From the NCBI RefSeq assembly GCF_016802725.1, contig NC_052679.1:16237635-16301634 (forward strand): a stretch of DNA of 64,000 nucleotides. Direction: 5' to 3'. Source of the stretch: Solenopsis invicta (lineage: Eukaryota > Arthropoda > Insecta > Hymenoptera > Formicidae). The position numbers and the translations under genes are program-made. Shown in pieces: positions 9,760 through 20,382 of the stretch. The notes below the pieces were generated by a model, which saw nothing but the letters and a program-made list of their open reading frames with translations, made no database searches and had not been told where the DNA came from. Position 1 is the first letter of the stretch; the number at the start of each line of letters is the position of its first letter.

Positions 9760-11075
9760 AACAAGACAATCAATCTTCAGGATTTAAGGAAACTTGGCAA
9801 GATGTACCCGTAATAAGTACGACATATATTTATAAGAAAGATTAATTACTTGTAAATGTATATAATTACTGGATATAATAAATTTATTGAAATATTTCAG
9901 ATTTTGTGTCTCCATTGCGTGCTCAACAAGCTCTACAGCAGAAGAATGACGATATTTCTCATATAAAACGTAAATAATTCTTGCACTATTTATATTTTAT
10001 GTAGCACTCGTTTTAAGTACTTTTATATAAATGGAATATTGTTGATGATGTTGCAGGCTGCCTACAGCGACTCTTACAAATGCAAGCAGCATCAAATTTA
10101 ACTCTCAAGGACATAAAACAACGACAAATAAAACTAGAAAATGTTATCAAAAGCATTACACCCATTAGATTAAAACCATTGGATAGTGATGACAGTTTGA
10201 TTGTGGAATTATTACCGTTGGCCACAATAAATAATATGAAAGAATTTGATTCTTTATTAAAAACTTCAAACGAAGCAGTGACGCAATTTGTAAGTTTATA
10301 CATTTATTTCTTTATTTTATAAATGCGTTTTATTAAAACTTCCACTAAATTTATAGATGCAATTATTATATTATTACAACTGCAAAAGTGTGATGCTTTC
10401 TTTTTTCTAAAACATTTCTGACTCTTTTATAAATTAATAAAAAGATAAAAATGAGTTGATTCTATCTATTATTTTATATGTTATTCTACGATCCAAACAT
10501 AATACAGATACGCAATATTTTTCTTATTAATTAAAGAATATATATATAATATATTATAACTTTTAATTGTTGCTACTTTTCCACAATACTGATAGATTTG
10601 TAACTACTTCATATTGTGAAGTTACTATTATCTATTTTAAATCTTTATATATTATTATTAATACGCCAAATTTGGAATTCTATTTTTTACAGAAACAATT
10701 TTTATTAAAAATCGGAGGAAATAATCCGAGGGATAATATACATCGTATTCTAAAAAAGATTTTTACCAACGAGTGTGCTGTAAACTGCTCTTGGAAGGGT
10801 GTACGAAAAAATTTCCAGCTGGACAATTTACATTTCATAAAAATGATAAGACGTATGTAAGAAATGTTGGTAAATCCTATACATTAAGAATATATTTTTT
10901 GTAATATCTATTTATATTGCTCATATTTTTATTTTTGTTTTTAGGACATATTACTTCGCACCATATGACGCTCACAGAATCCGAATTTGATAACATAGCG
11001 GCTGAATGGATCCGCTTCGCAAAACAGCGTAAGATAAGAGAAAAAAAAGAGAAGGATAAGGAGAACAAAACTTAA
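9760..11075 (+). CDS. accessory gene 3' exons encoding a DUF4806-like domain
   Basis: Five exons keep frame: 9760-9816, 9901-9969, 10057-10289, 10693-10852 and 10945-11075 (TAA). There is no initiator ATG of its own, so they must be joined to upstream exons. The first needs one carried base, which is exactly what the exons ending at 8130 and at 9382 supply. Two products are therefore possible: 499 aa (first four exons plus these) or 780 aa with the CtIP-like block included except its stop exon. The sequence has a helical region, then the pattern GG-N-N-x-R-D-N-I-H-R-ILKKIFTNE..., SWKG-V-R-K-x-F, and a charged Lys/Glu-rich tail. This matches my picture of the DUF4806 domain found in many insect proteins, whose function is unknown. 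Confidence 0.6.
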
Positions 11076-12714
11076 GGAGCCGTTGAAGGAGATCAAGTGG
11101 TGCGGTAGCGTCAATCCATGCTCGGAGAGTAAGCCGATCATCGACTATCATTGATAGTCAACGTGTTTAATTCATAAACAATGTCTGATATTTTAAAGAG
11201 AAATTCGAATAGCTGACTCGCGTCGTATCGCGTTTCCGCTTGTATCACTGAAATGCATTTGAAACTCGATTTTCACTCCGAGCGCACGGCGTTTCGATCT
11301 TTTTTTGTTTTTGAAATGATTGAACAATCGGCATTGTTTGTTTGTTGTGCGGAATATTTCTACAAGGAGATAGTGCCAGCACTCCTCGTTTGGACCAGTG
11401 GGTGCTGGGACTGTCCTCTGTCGAGGACAAAGTCCGCATTGGTCGATGTCCTTGATCCAGCTTTGACCAGTGGGTGCTGGAACTGTTCCTTTTAGGAATA
11501 GAGTCCGCACTAGCCTATAAATCTTCTAGAGGAACACGAATACATCTCCTTTTGATGTCCACTAGACAAGCATGCTCGTAAAATGATTCAGAAGAGATTA
11601 TTAAACTACAGGTATAAGTCCGATAAACGCGTTATGATAAAGTGAGGGATAGTATAAGTTATATATTATAAGATAATTATAAGTATCAATATTACTTGTC
11701 ATATAATTCTGAAATTTGAATCACATTGTCGGTGTTCAAAATATCTTATGTTCATTGAACCGCTAGTAAAATTTTTTCTTTTTTTACGAACGCAATTTGA
11801 TTTTCTTTTTACAAAGTTGTGATTGAAAATCAGAGATTGTACAATTGACTAGTTTTACGCGTTATGATAAAGTGAGGGATAGTATAAGTTATATAAGTTA
11901 ATTATAAGTATCAATATTATTTGTCATACAATTCTGAAATTTGAATCACATTGTCGGTATTCAAAATGTCTTATGTTCATTAAACCGCTAGTAAAATTTT
12001 TTCTTTTTTTACGAACGCAATTTGATTTTCTTTTTACAAAGTTGTGATTGAAAATCAGAGATTGTACAATTGACTAGTTTTACTTTTTATAGAGAATTGG
12101 CTGGTGGACTCCGCAACAAAAACAGATTCATGTCTGATGCTTATAATAGCATATACATATGTGCAATTACAGCCTATATTTAATTATACAACAACAATAG
12201 ATCTGTTTAAATTGAAGAATGTGGAAGCCACCAGCCAATATGAAATTTAGATTTTGGAATATATGTGATATATACCAAAGATTTTATATATGAGGAATCC
12301 TTGAATGATCCTTGACTGGATCAATATGTATTGTGATAAAAAGCTATGATTAACCAAAAATGTTCATTAACCAAATAAGAAAAATGTTATATATTAATAT
12401 AATATATGTACAAAAATATAATATATATTTTCTACATGTTTTGAGTGCAAAATATATCTAATAAAATATGATTACTCAATATTTATATTTGTTCTTTTCC
12501 TACGCAAAAACGTATGTCTTTTGCACATATTAATTTCAGAAAAGGTTTTCAAATTAATTTCGAGCAAAAGCAAATAAAACAGTTTGTTTTTGCTTAAAAT
12601 TAATTTAAAAACCTTTTCTGAAATTAGTTTGTACAAAAGGCAAATTATAAATTAATTAATATACAATAAAATATACGATAACGATTACACTGCAGTTATA
12701 TTACAATAATGCTT
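11076..12714. other. 3' non-coding part of the transposon with tandem and inverted repeats
   Basis: No gene is seen. 11395-11440 and 11463-11505 are diverged copies of GACCAGTGGGTGCTGGRACTGT-like sequence. About 11627-11855 is repeated at 11857-12083 (a direct repeat of about 227 bp starting ACGCGTTATGATAAAGTGAG). 12522-12635 is a palindrome whose arms read TTTCAGAAAAGGTTTT and its complement. Open frames antisense at 11193-11510 cover the short repeats and look non-coding. Confidence 0.6.
11627..12083. repeat. direct tandem duplication, about 227-bp unit
   Basis: Both copies start ACGCGTTATGATAAAGTGAG and end in ACAATTGACTAGTTTTAC. Differences are few: a short deletion after GTTATATA and some substitutions. 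The duplication inside the transposon is therefore recent. Confidence 0.8.
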
Positions 12715-12886
12715 TAAATTATATTACTTCTATATAAATGTTATATAACATCGCTTATATCTATGTTATATAACTGCAATAATCCATGAATGCGAAATTA
12801 CAACTAACGTGTACATAATTGTTATATCCGTGTAATATTGCGTGTTACATTTCGTTATATAGTGGCAGTATAATCGTTATATATCT
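12715..12886. repeat. right subterminal repeat region
   Basis: Repeated GTTATATAAC/GTTATAT words next to the right terminal inverted repeat mirror those at the left end. Confidence 0.55.
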
Positions 12887-12900
12887 GTGTTTGCTGGGTA

Positions 12901-12925
12901 CTTTTCTATATATGTATATATATAT

Positions 12926-12962
<37 letters not shown>

Positions 12963-13080
12963 ATTTCCTATTTCTTTTTTTTTATTGTTTAATATTATTT
13001 GTTAAGTATTACATTTAAGTAGACATTTTTAACAAATTTAATGATTTATTATATTTGATAACAATATAAATTTCATAACA
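12901..13080. repeat. simple repeats (TA)n and (TG)n
   Basis: Short TATATA and TG runs occur at about 12908-12957, just outside the transposon, followed by AT-rich DNA without genes. Confidence 0.7.
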
Positions 13081-13099
13081 CTGGCGCAAGTTGAAGAAA

Positions 13100-14660
13100 A
13101 ATGGCGGACCAATCAGAAGTTGCCGTCTTATGTCCAGACTCTGATCAGAGGGTCTCTAATTTGCCCGTACGGTCGCGGAGTCGCGGAGCGTGACCGGATT
13201 GGTTAGCGCGGTCGTGCGAGTGCCGGTGCGTTCGTCTGCGCGATTCGCCCGAGCGCGCCCTACGCAAATAAGCGCTCGATCGACAGGGCGCGGATACCCT
13301 GCAGATGACTAGGTTACAAAAATGTGGCCAAGTGTCGGTGCGGCAACAAAGGTATTCGAGGACGACGGCGATTGGTCAAGAATGCTCGGCCGGTGATAGT
13401 GACTAGAGACCATGGTGGAAGTAACATGGTGTGTGCAGTTTGCAAGCATCTCTCTCTAATTCTTTGCCCTCTCGCTTGTTTTCTGACCGTTCAGACCCCA
13501 GGTGTACCAATCTTATTTAACTCCACAAAGTTGTTACAACTGAATATAGTTGTCTTCGTTGCACGCACATCATGTTGTATTCTCTCGATCTTTTTTTATC
13601 GCATACGTGAATATCGTACGAGAGCCTCGAACAGAAGGAAGAGTGTGATTTGCATGTAAGTAATATTTTTTAATATTTTACAATAATTGAAGAAGTTTGT
13701 TCATATATTAACATAAATTAAACTGGAAAGGCTTCAAATAAAATTACATAAAATGCAATAAAATGACTTTTTGAAGGTCTCTTTCAATATATAAAAAGAA
13801 AAAACAAATACAAAAATTTAATTTTAAAGAATTCTCAGTTAATTATCTCCCAAATTAGTTTGATCCGCCATAAGGCCGCGAACTGCACTATATATAGTGC
13901 TTTTCCTAGATCGCTCCGTTTGAAAAGTCGCGATTTTTTTACTCAATCCGCATAAAATGCCGCGAGTAATGTATAAAATTCTTAAGATCGTTCCGCTTGA
14001 AAAGCCGCGATCGTTTTACTCGATCTGCACAAAATGCCGCGAGTAAATGTAAAATTGATATTTTACAAACTTTAATTAATTTTTGTGGAAGTTTGACTTG
14101 TATAGGTTGCTCATCTACCACGAAAGTCGATGCAGTCTTGTTGAGATAATAACACTCTAAAGGAAGCAGGATCAGTCTTTCTTTAAAAATTTTCGCAAAT
14201 CGTTGACTAAGTCACCAAAAGTTGGTCTATGTTTATTTTTTGTTGCAAAAATTATGTTTTTGTTGCGGAAATAATTTTTTCATTTTTTTATTTTTTCTCC
14301 TTTCATCATTTTTTAAGTATTGCTTCTTATTTATTTTACAATGCACCGACGCACCATCTTCACTAAATTTCACATAAAATCTCTCGAATTACGTACGTCT
14401 TTCGAAATCACGCGTACTACAAACGGTACAAACTGCAATTCTTTCAGAGAAAAGGACACAACGAACATATAGCAGAGTGGGACAAAGATGCAATCATAAC
14501 AGTTGTAGTAACCTGATATTATCAAACATTTAATTTTTTGAAGTTGGTACACCTGGGGTCTGAGCGGTATCCGAAGCGAAAAAGGGGCGTGGTTTGCGGA
14601 TTTTGCACACACCATGTAATACTTCCACCATGCTAGAGACCCTTTGATCAGAGTCGCGAC
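13100..14660. mobile_element. foldback element with internal tandem repeat
   Basis: ACTCTGATCAGAGGGTCTCT around 13139-13158 is mirrored around 14632-14655. GAGACCATGGTGGAAGTAACATGG (13407-13430) is mirrored around 14604-14634, and the CCAGGTGTACCAA block (about 13499) around 14549-14561. Arms are therefore 250 bp or more around a centre near 14010. The centre has two copies of a block with GTTTGAAAAGTCGCGAT and AAAATGCCGCGAGTAA (about 13911-13972 and 13985-14047). The leading motif ATGGCGGACCAATCA (13102) recurs in direct orientation at 18527. Open frames here (for example 13324-13659) look non-coding. Confidence 0.55.
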
Positions 14661-14904
14661 ACGAGCAGCAGAGACTCTAGAAAGAGACTGTCATGGAAGT
14701 TATTTTCTCTGTAGGGACTGTAGGGTGTCTAGTTATGGCAAAATCACACGAGAGAGAAAGGTATATATGATGCCTCTCTTTTAATCTTCACGCGCTCTAA
14801 CCTTCTCACGTCAAGCAGCGAGTATCATTTTCTTAAAAACATGCGTTAATATTAAAAATAAAAGAATATTAAAAAATGGGTGGGTGTTAAGCCTCATTTT
14901 ACAG

Positions 14905-17900
14905 TAACTCACAGGCCAAAGGCTATTTAATGAAAGTGTTTTCCAGAAACAGTGAACGTCGTGCTTTATGGGTGAAAAATATGGGAATATTAAATTGGAC
15001 GCCAACAAACAATTCACTACTTTGCGAGGTAAAATAATATTAAGTTAAGTTTATTACAAAAAATATATTTAAAAAATAATATATAATTCAATTAAAATTA
15101 TAATAATTTATTATTGCACTTTTATGTTATCATTTCATAAATTAGGTGCATATTTCAAATATAAAATCAGCAATGGCAAAGAACACTTGTCAGCAAGAGA
15201 TACAGGATAACATAATAGTGTAACATAGTAAATTATTTCATCTTTATTTATCATTGACAAATAACGAGGATGAACGATTAACTGTATTACATTGTATCAT
15301 CCAATATCTTGTGCTGGAAAATGTCCAAATTAATATTATTTTAATTACTCTAACTTCTGGAAGATCGTATCTATATTAAAAAAAAACAATCATAATTATT
15401 TAATAAATTATTTCTCTTTTATTATATGCAGGTACATTTTGCTGCAGAGATGTGGGAGAAATGAACTGATATGAAAAAATTAAAACCAAACGCAATTCCC
15501 ACAATATTTGGTTCCTTTTTAAAAAAAGAAAAACAAATAATTGTTAAAAATAATGTCACAAAAGTATTAACTGAAAACAAAATAAACATAAATATCAAAT
15601 CTGCTGAATTGTATTAATCTGTCGACGACATTCAACTGGATGAACATGTTGGAGAAGTGCAAAAACAAGAATTCCAGGTTAGTACTAAAATGATAAAGCT
15701 TATAACAAGATAACATTATCATGTATGTACAACTATAACATAAATTTTAGGTAATTAATAATATATCTGGATCTGCTGAAACATATCAGCCTGTCGACGA
15801 CATTCAACTGGATGAACATGTTGGCGATGTGCAAAAACAGGAATCCCAGGTTATTATTAAAATGATAAAGCTTATAACAAGATAACATTATTATGTATGT
15901 ACAACTATAACATAACTTTAAGGCAATTAATAACATACCTGGATCTGCTGAAACATATCAACCTGTCGACGATATTCAACTGGATGAACATGGCAATGTG
16001 CGAAAACAGGAACTCCAGGTTAAAATAATTAGAATAATTCAATATAAGAAGATAACGTATTTACATACATTTACAATGCGAAATAATAACCTTTAGGTGA
16101 TTGATAATGCATGTGAATTATCAACGATAAGTTCACTTTCATGTTTAACTGAATGTAAAGAAAAACAAGAGAAACGATATAAGAAATTAAAGGATTTTAT
16201 CCGAAGGCAGCAAATAAATATTGTTCAAAGAAAAATATTGTGCGAAGAAAAATGAAAGCTTTGAGATTTTATCTACATGCCTATGAAAATAAAGAAATAA
16301 AAAGAATGATAAATATAAAAATGCTTTAAAGTCTATATTTACAGAATGTCAAATTAAAGCCTTCTTTAAAAAAAATCGAAACAATCATGTTTGGTCACAC
16401 AAAACAATTGAATATGCTTTGCAATTAAAATTTATTTGTGGCGCAAATGGATGTATGACACTTCTTCGTCGTGGACTGCTACTTCCAAGTATACGAACAT
16501 TACAACGAAAATTACAAGATTTTCAGTTTGAACCTGGAATTTCGGAAGTTCTGTTTGAATTTTTAAAAAATAAGAAAGCTTATCTTAAAAATGAGAATGA
16601 CATAGAATGCGGATTAGTATTCGATGAAATGTCCATTACATCAAAAAAATCTTACAATCCTTTAACTGGATCAGAAATAGGTAACATAACGTTTTCTAAT
16701 GATAATGGTATTGCTACGCATGCAATAGTTTTTATGCTTGTTGGTATTTTTGATCGGTGGAAACATGTGGTGAGGCATAATTTTACATATAATAAATTCA
16801 ACAGTAATGTATTAAAAGAAATAATATTTCAGATCATAAACAAAGCTGAGGGAATAGGGTACCACGTGAATATTATCACATCAGACATGGGTCCCGGAAA
16901 TATAGGATTATGGAAATTATTGGGTATAAGTAACGGTAGATATAGTACAATTGTAAATTATATTGTACATCCATTTGATAAAAGTCGGTATTTATTTATT
17001 ATTGCTGACCCACCACACGTTTACAAAAACCTTAAACAGGCCTTAATTAATAATTATTACAATTCATAATAATATAGTAATTAAAGATAATTTACCTTCG
17101 AATCAAGTACAATTAAAAGATTTCATTGATTTAATAAATATTCAAAATCAGAACTTTTGTTAACATCTAGATTAAGTGCAGATAATATACGTTGCAACAA
17201 TTTTAATAAAATGAAAGTAAATAAGGCTAAAAATATGTTTTTTAATGAAGTAAGCAGTTCTTTACAATTGTTAGCGGATGAAAATAAACAACCGGAATAC
17301 GTTACAACTGGGTGGTTTGTAAAAATTATTTTTAAGTGGTTTACCCTTGTCACATCAAGATGTTGCAGTGTAGCACTGGGTACAAAAAATGAAAATGCAT
17401 ACAATGCAAGTTTTGGTTTTTTAAATGAATTTATTACTATTTTTACTACATTAGAAATAGGTAAAGGCCAATTCAAACCAGTTTAAAGGGGTATAATAAT
17501 TAGCACAAAGTCAATTATTGATTTAAGTGAATTTCTTATAACAAAAAGAAATTTTAAATTTGTTTTAACCTCTCATTTTACCCAAGATTGTATGGAAAAT
17601 CTATTTTCTCAAATCAGGCAAAAACATGTAATACCCGCTACAATTTTCAAATGATTTAAAATTAATTTCTGTTGCATTATATATGGGATATACAAAAAAT
17701 ACCAGTTATGATAACAGTGATAGGACATTTTTTTCAGGATTTATTAAATATTTGGCCAAAACAAAGCAGAAAAAGAAATGTGAATTAGACGTCAATGTTA
17801 ATTTAAACAATATGAGCTATAATGACAAAATACCATCATTCAATAAAAAATTAGTATTAAAGTATTTATCAAATTTGGAATTAAATAGTTTGTATAATAT

Positions 17901-18321
17901 TGCAGGATATATTATTCAATCAATAAAGAAAACATGCAGAACATGTAATGATTGTTTGCAATCGGTAGGATCAAAAACTGCATTGTCATATACATTCACT
18001 AAAATTATTCAATTAAAATGTTATTCAAACAATACCTTATTTTTCGTTAATATTAAAACGTTCCAATTTTTTATAAAACTTGAACAAATGTTTCGTCATT
18101 ATAATAATTATTTTAATAGCATGAAAAAAGTTAACCATAAATTATTTTTAATTAAAAAGTTTTGTGAAATTGAAGCAAACCACATATTAGATTGTCATAA
18201 ATTATATGCAAAAATGATTACAAGATTTGCCGTATTTAGGTTAAAAATTTGTTATAAAAAGTATACTGCCAAACAATGTAAAATCTATGACTCAAAATCT
18301 ATGGCTATGCATAGCATTTGA
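14905..18321 (+). pseudogene. P-element/THAP9-like transposase, broken
   Basis: Exon 14905-15028 encodes most of a THAP zinc-finger fold (ERRALWVKNMG, NWTPTNNSLLCE) and joins in phase to 15432 (VHFAAEMWEK, then KLKPNAIPTIF), but a TGA at 15462-15464 splits that exon. After a repeated small exon (15751-16018) and a coiled Lys-rich part at 16097, the catalytic core runs from about 16340 to 17069: LVFDEMSI, NPLTGSEIG, SDMGPGN, WKLLGIS and ADPPHVYKNL, as in P-element and THAP9 transposases. More core follows at 17157-17486 and 17490-17640 (TQDCMENLFSQIRQK), then a C-terminal part with CRTCNDCL (17683-18321). Stops and frame changes near 17070, 17484 and 17652 separate the pieces. The first THAP Cys pair and the start codon are missing. 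It is a dead DNA transposon. Confidence 0.75.
15598..16096 (+). repeat. three tandem exon-plus-intron units, 172-bp period
   Basis: Copies of an exon encoding SAE-x-Y-QPVDDIQLDEH...QKQE-x-Q end at about 15679, 15849 and 16018. Each is followed by a donor (CAG|GTT), an AT-rich intron of about 70 bp and an acceptor (TTTTAG or TTTAAG). Copies 2 (15751-15849, 33 codons) and 3 (15923-16018, 32 codons) are open and in phase 0. Copy 1 has TAA where copy 2 has CAG. This is tandem duplication of a whole exon inside the P-like transposase gene. Confidence 0.75.
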
Positions 18322-19335
18322 GTCATAGATTTAATATATTTTATATTTACATGTTTTTTAAATAAATTTTAAAAACATTTAAAAGTATTAATTTTTTTGT
18401 TTTTTATATACCTGAATTAAAAAATAACATAAATATAGGTAAATAAATAAATATTTTGCTCGGTATTTTTTTCTAGAATTTCAGTATAAATATAAGTATT
18501 TGAATGGAAGCGGTAATTGACAAGAAATGGCGGACCAATCAAAACTGGCTGTTTCGTATCGCGACTCTGATTAGAGGACTCTAACCATGTCTATTCCCAC
18601 CACGGGCATGACCGCTCTCAGGTTTCTCTCTGCTCAACGGATCAACGTGAAACACGCGCGCATTAGTGCTTCGAGTCGTGAACGAGGAAGATTTAAAAAG
18701 TGGATGAAGACTTGGATCAAAAATGTAGAAGTAATGGAAAAGGGAGCAACGTTCTTCTTTGTGCTTACAGCTTCTTGTTCGCTTTCTGTTTGTAACATCG
18801 AAAAACGCTTCGTTTTTGATAGCAACGGAAATGGAGGAGAAAGAGCGGAAAAGAGGAAATTGCAATTGATTGTATAGAAAGAGGATTTTGGAGAGAAAAG
18901 CCAGTAAGTTTTTTTTACATTTGCGATTTTACATTTCTTTGATACAAGGAATGTCGAAATTGTGTGTGTTTCAAGCGATGCTATGTTTCAAGCGATGCCA
19001 TACTTTATATAAAAATACTTTTTAACAGTAACATACGCGAACGGAACTGTTTAAACGTGTTTTGTCCAGTTTTTTTTACATAAGATTACTCTCAAAAAAG
19101 TTTCACACACTATATAGGTCGCATTGACCCTAACTAAACTTTGCTACCGTGCCGTTCGAATTCTAGTTGACCAAGAAAGTTGATCAACCATGTTAATCGA
19201 AAGAGGAGATTTCAAACTTTTTTTACATTCTGGTCCGAACTTCCTATCTCATTCTGTTTTCACACAGCAAGCGTGTGAATACGTTGAAACTTCATATGGG
19301 ATTTCTTAGACCTACTTATATGTTTAAGGGTTAAA
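18322..19335. other. no recognisable gene; TE-like GC-richer patch
   Basis: 18527-18600 repeats the ATGGCGGACCAATC...GACTCTGAT motif of 13102. Overlapping open frames on both strands at 18581-18877 (94-96 aa) show no recognised domain, and I treat them as unproven. The rest is AT-rich. Confidence 0.4.
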
Positions 19336-19665
19336 GTATACATCACTATTCTTTTCAAAAAATCTTTGTAATTAATAACAATATTTAATTCTGTTTTTCT
19401 TTCATAACTTATGTTAACTTCAACGTAACGAATATCATAACACTGCTTGTAATTTCAATTTCTTTGAGATCATAAAAATCTTGGATATTATTACTAATAT
19501 TTTGTCACAATATGACACTATATTCCATATGATCGTAGCAATATAACGTACTTACTCGAAAAAAGTATTGTAAACCTTCGTGTTAGCATAGAGTAATTTT
19601 TCATAATTCGAATTTCTCCGTCGTTTGTAAATATGTTCCAATGTCTATCTTAATATGAAACTGTC
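19336..19665 (-). pseudogene. odorant receptor relic (exon 3 and flanking intron)
   Basis: This stretch aligns by eye with 28915-29225 of OR gene A1. It keeps exon 3 (about 19555-19660: RHWNIFTN, EIRIMKNYSMLTRRF) and its GTAAGT donor, plus the downstream intron up to the exon 4 acceptor region. At about 19665 it switches abruptly to sequence found upstream of OR first exons (compare 34013). It is a recombination scar at the left edge of the tandem OR array. Confidence 0.7.
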
Positions 19666-20382
19666 ACTTTCACCGTTCTCAGAAATATTTTTTATTAGAC
19701 GTTCTTCTATAATATGACATATTATTAAGATAAGTATAGAGTAAGCATTTTATAATGTAATGCGCCCGCAGTGTAACAGGATGATCGAGGGGGACAATGT
19801 AGACGTGTGTTGGTCTTCTGACTATATTGAAATTTTTTCTTTGCTAGAATATCACTCAGTCACTCGGTTTTACGTACTTCAATTATCCGAATAACCGATT
19901 GTCTTTGAAAATAGAAATGATACAAAATAAAATAAAGACGAGCAAGTCCGAAATTTAAATATAATAATCCACAAAGAAACAGAGAAAATTATAAGAAAAT
20001 TGGAAGAACTATTGAAAATAAACCCAGAACTGTCAATGTTTAGTGATTTTCCACCAAATGATATGCCAGCTTCACACACACGCTCGTTAGAGCACATGTT
20101 GTCTTTATAATTACACCAGTAGTTTGTTGAAATTTACTCTGGCTTAATATAAAATAGTGTTAGACCTAATTACAAAAAAGTACAAGAAAATATAACAAAA
20201 GTATAAACATCAACTAAATTATATAAAAGGTGTATAAAGGAGTACAAATTGAATAAAATAAACAACTGATTGAATAAAATAAACTATAATTGCATTTTCT
20301 AGTAACATTGTAAGCTTCTATACTATAATTACTATTAATGATGAAATCAGACGCATTGTACATTGGTAAAATATTAGAACAC

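Larger units (their letters stand above)
2263..12900 (+). mobile_element. 10.6 kb TIR transposon carrying transposase and CtIP/DUF4806 genes
   Basis: Left end: CCCAGCAAACAC at 2265-2276 preceded by TA. Right end: GTGTTTGCTGGG at 12887-12898 followed by TA. The 12-base inverted repeat is perfect, and the flanking TA fits a 2-bp target duplication. Both subterminal 250-300 bp regions are dense in copies of a TTATATAAC-like motif in both orientations (2283-2535 and 12715-12885), as expected of transposase or accessory-protein binding sites. Inside are a transposase gene and a many-exon accessory gene, both on +. The transposase resembles tnp2/Transposase_21-like proteins of the CACTA (CMC) group, but the ends are not CACTA, so I do not name a superfamily. 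Nested foldbacks lie at 2840-2966, 3494-3563, 3581-3707 and 3700-4128. Confidence 0.7.

Noticed and set aside
11193..11510. Overlapping antisense frames with PAPTG repeats
   Set aside because: They translate short tandem repeats in the transposon's 3' non-coding region and disagree in frame between copies.
18581..18877. Open frames on both strands (94 and 96 aa)
   Set aside because: Two complementary frames over the same GC-richer patch, with no domain and next to a transposon motif; they cannot be supported as a gene.
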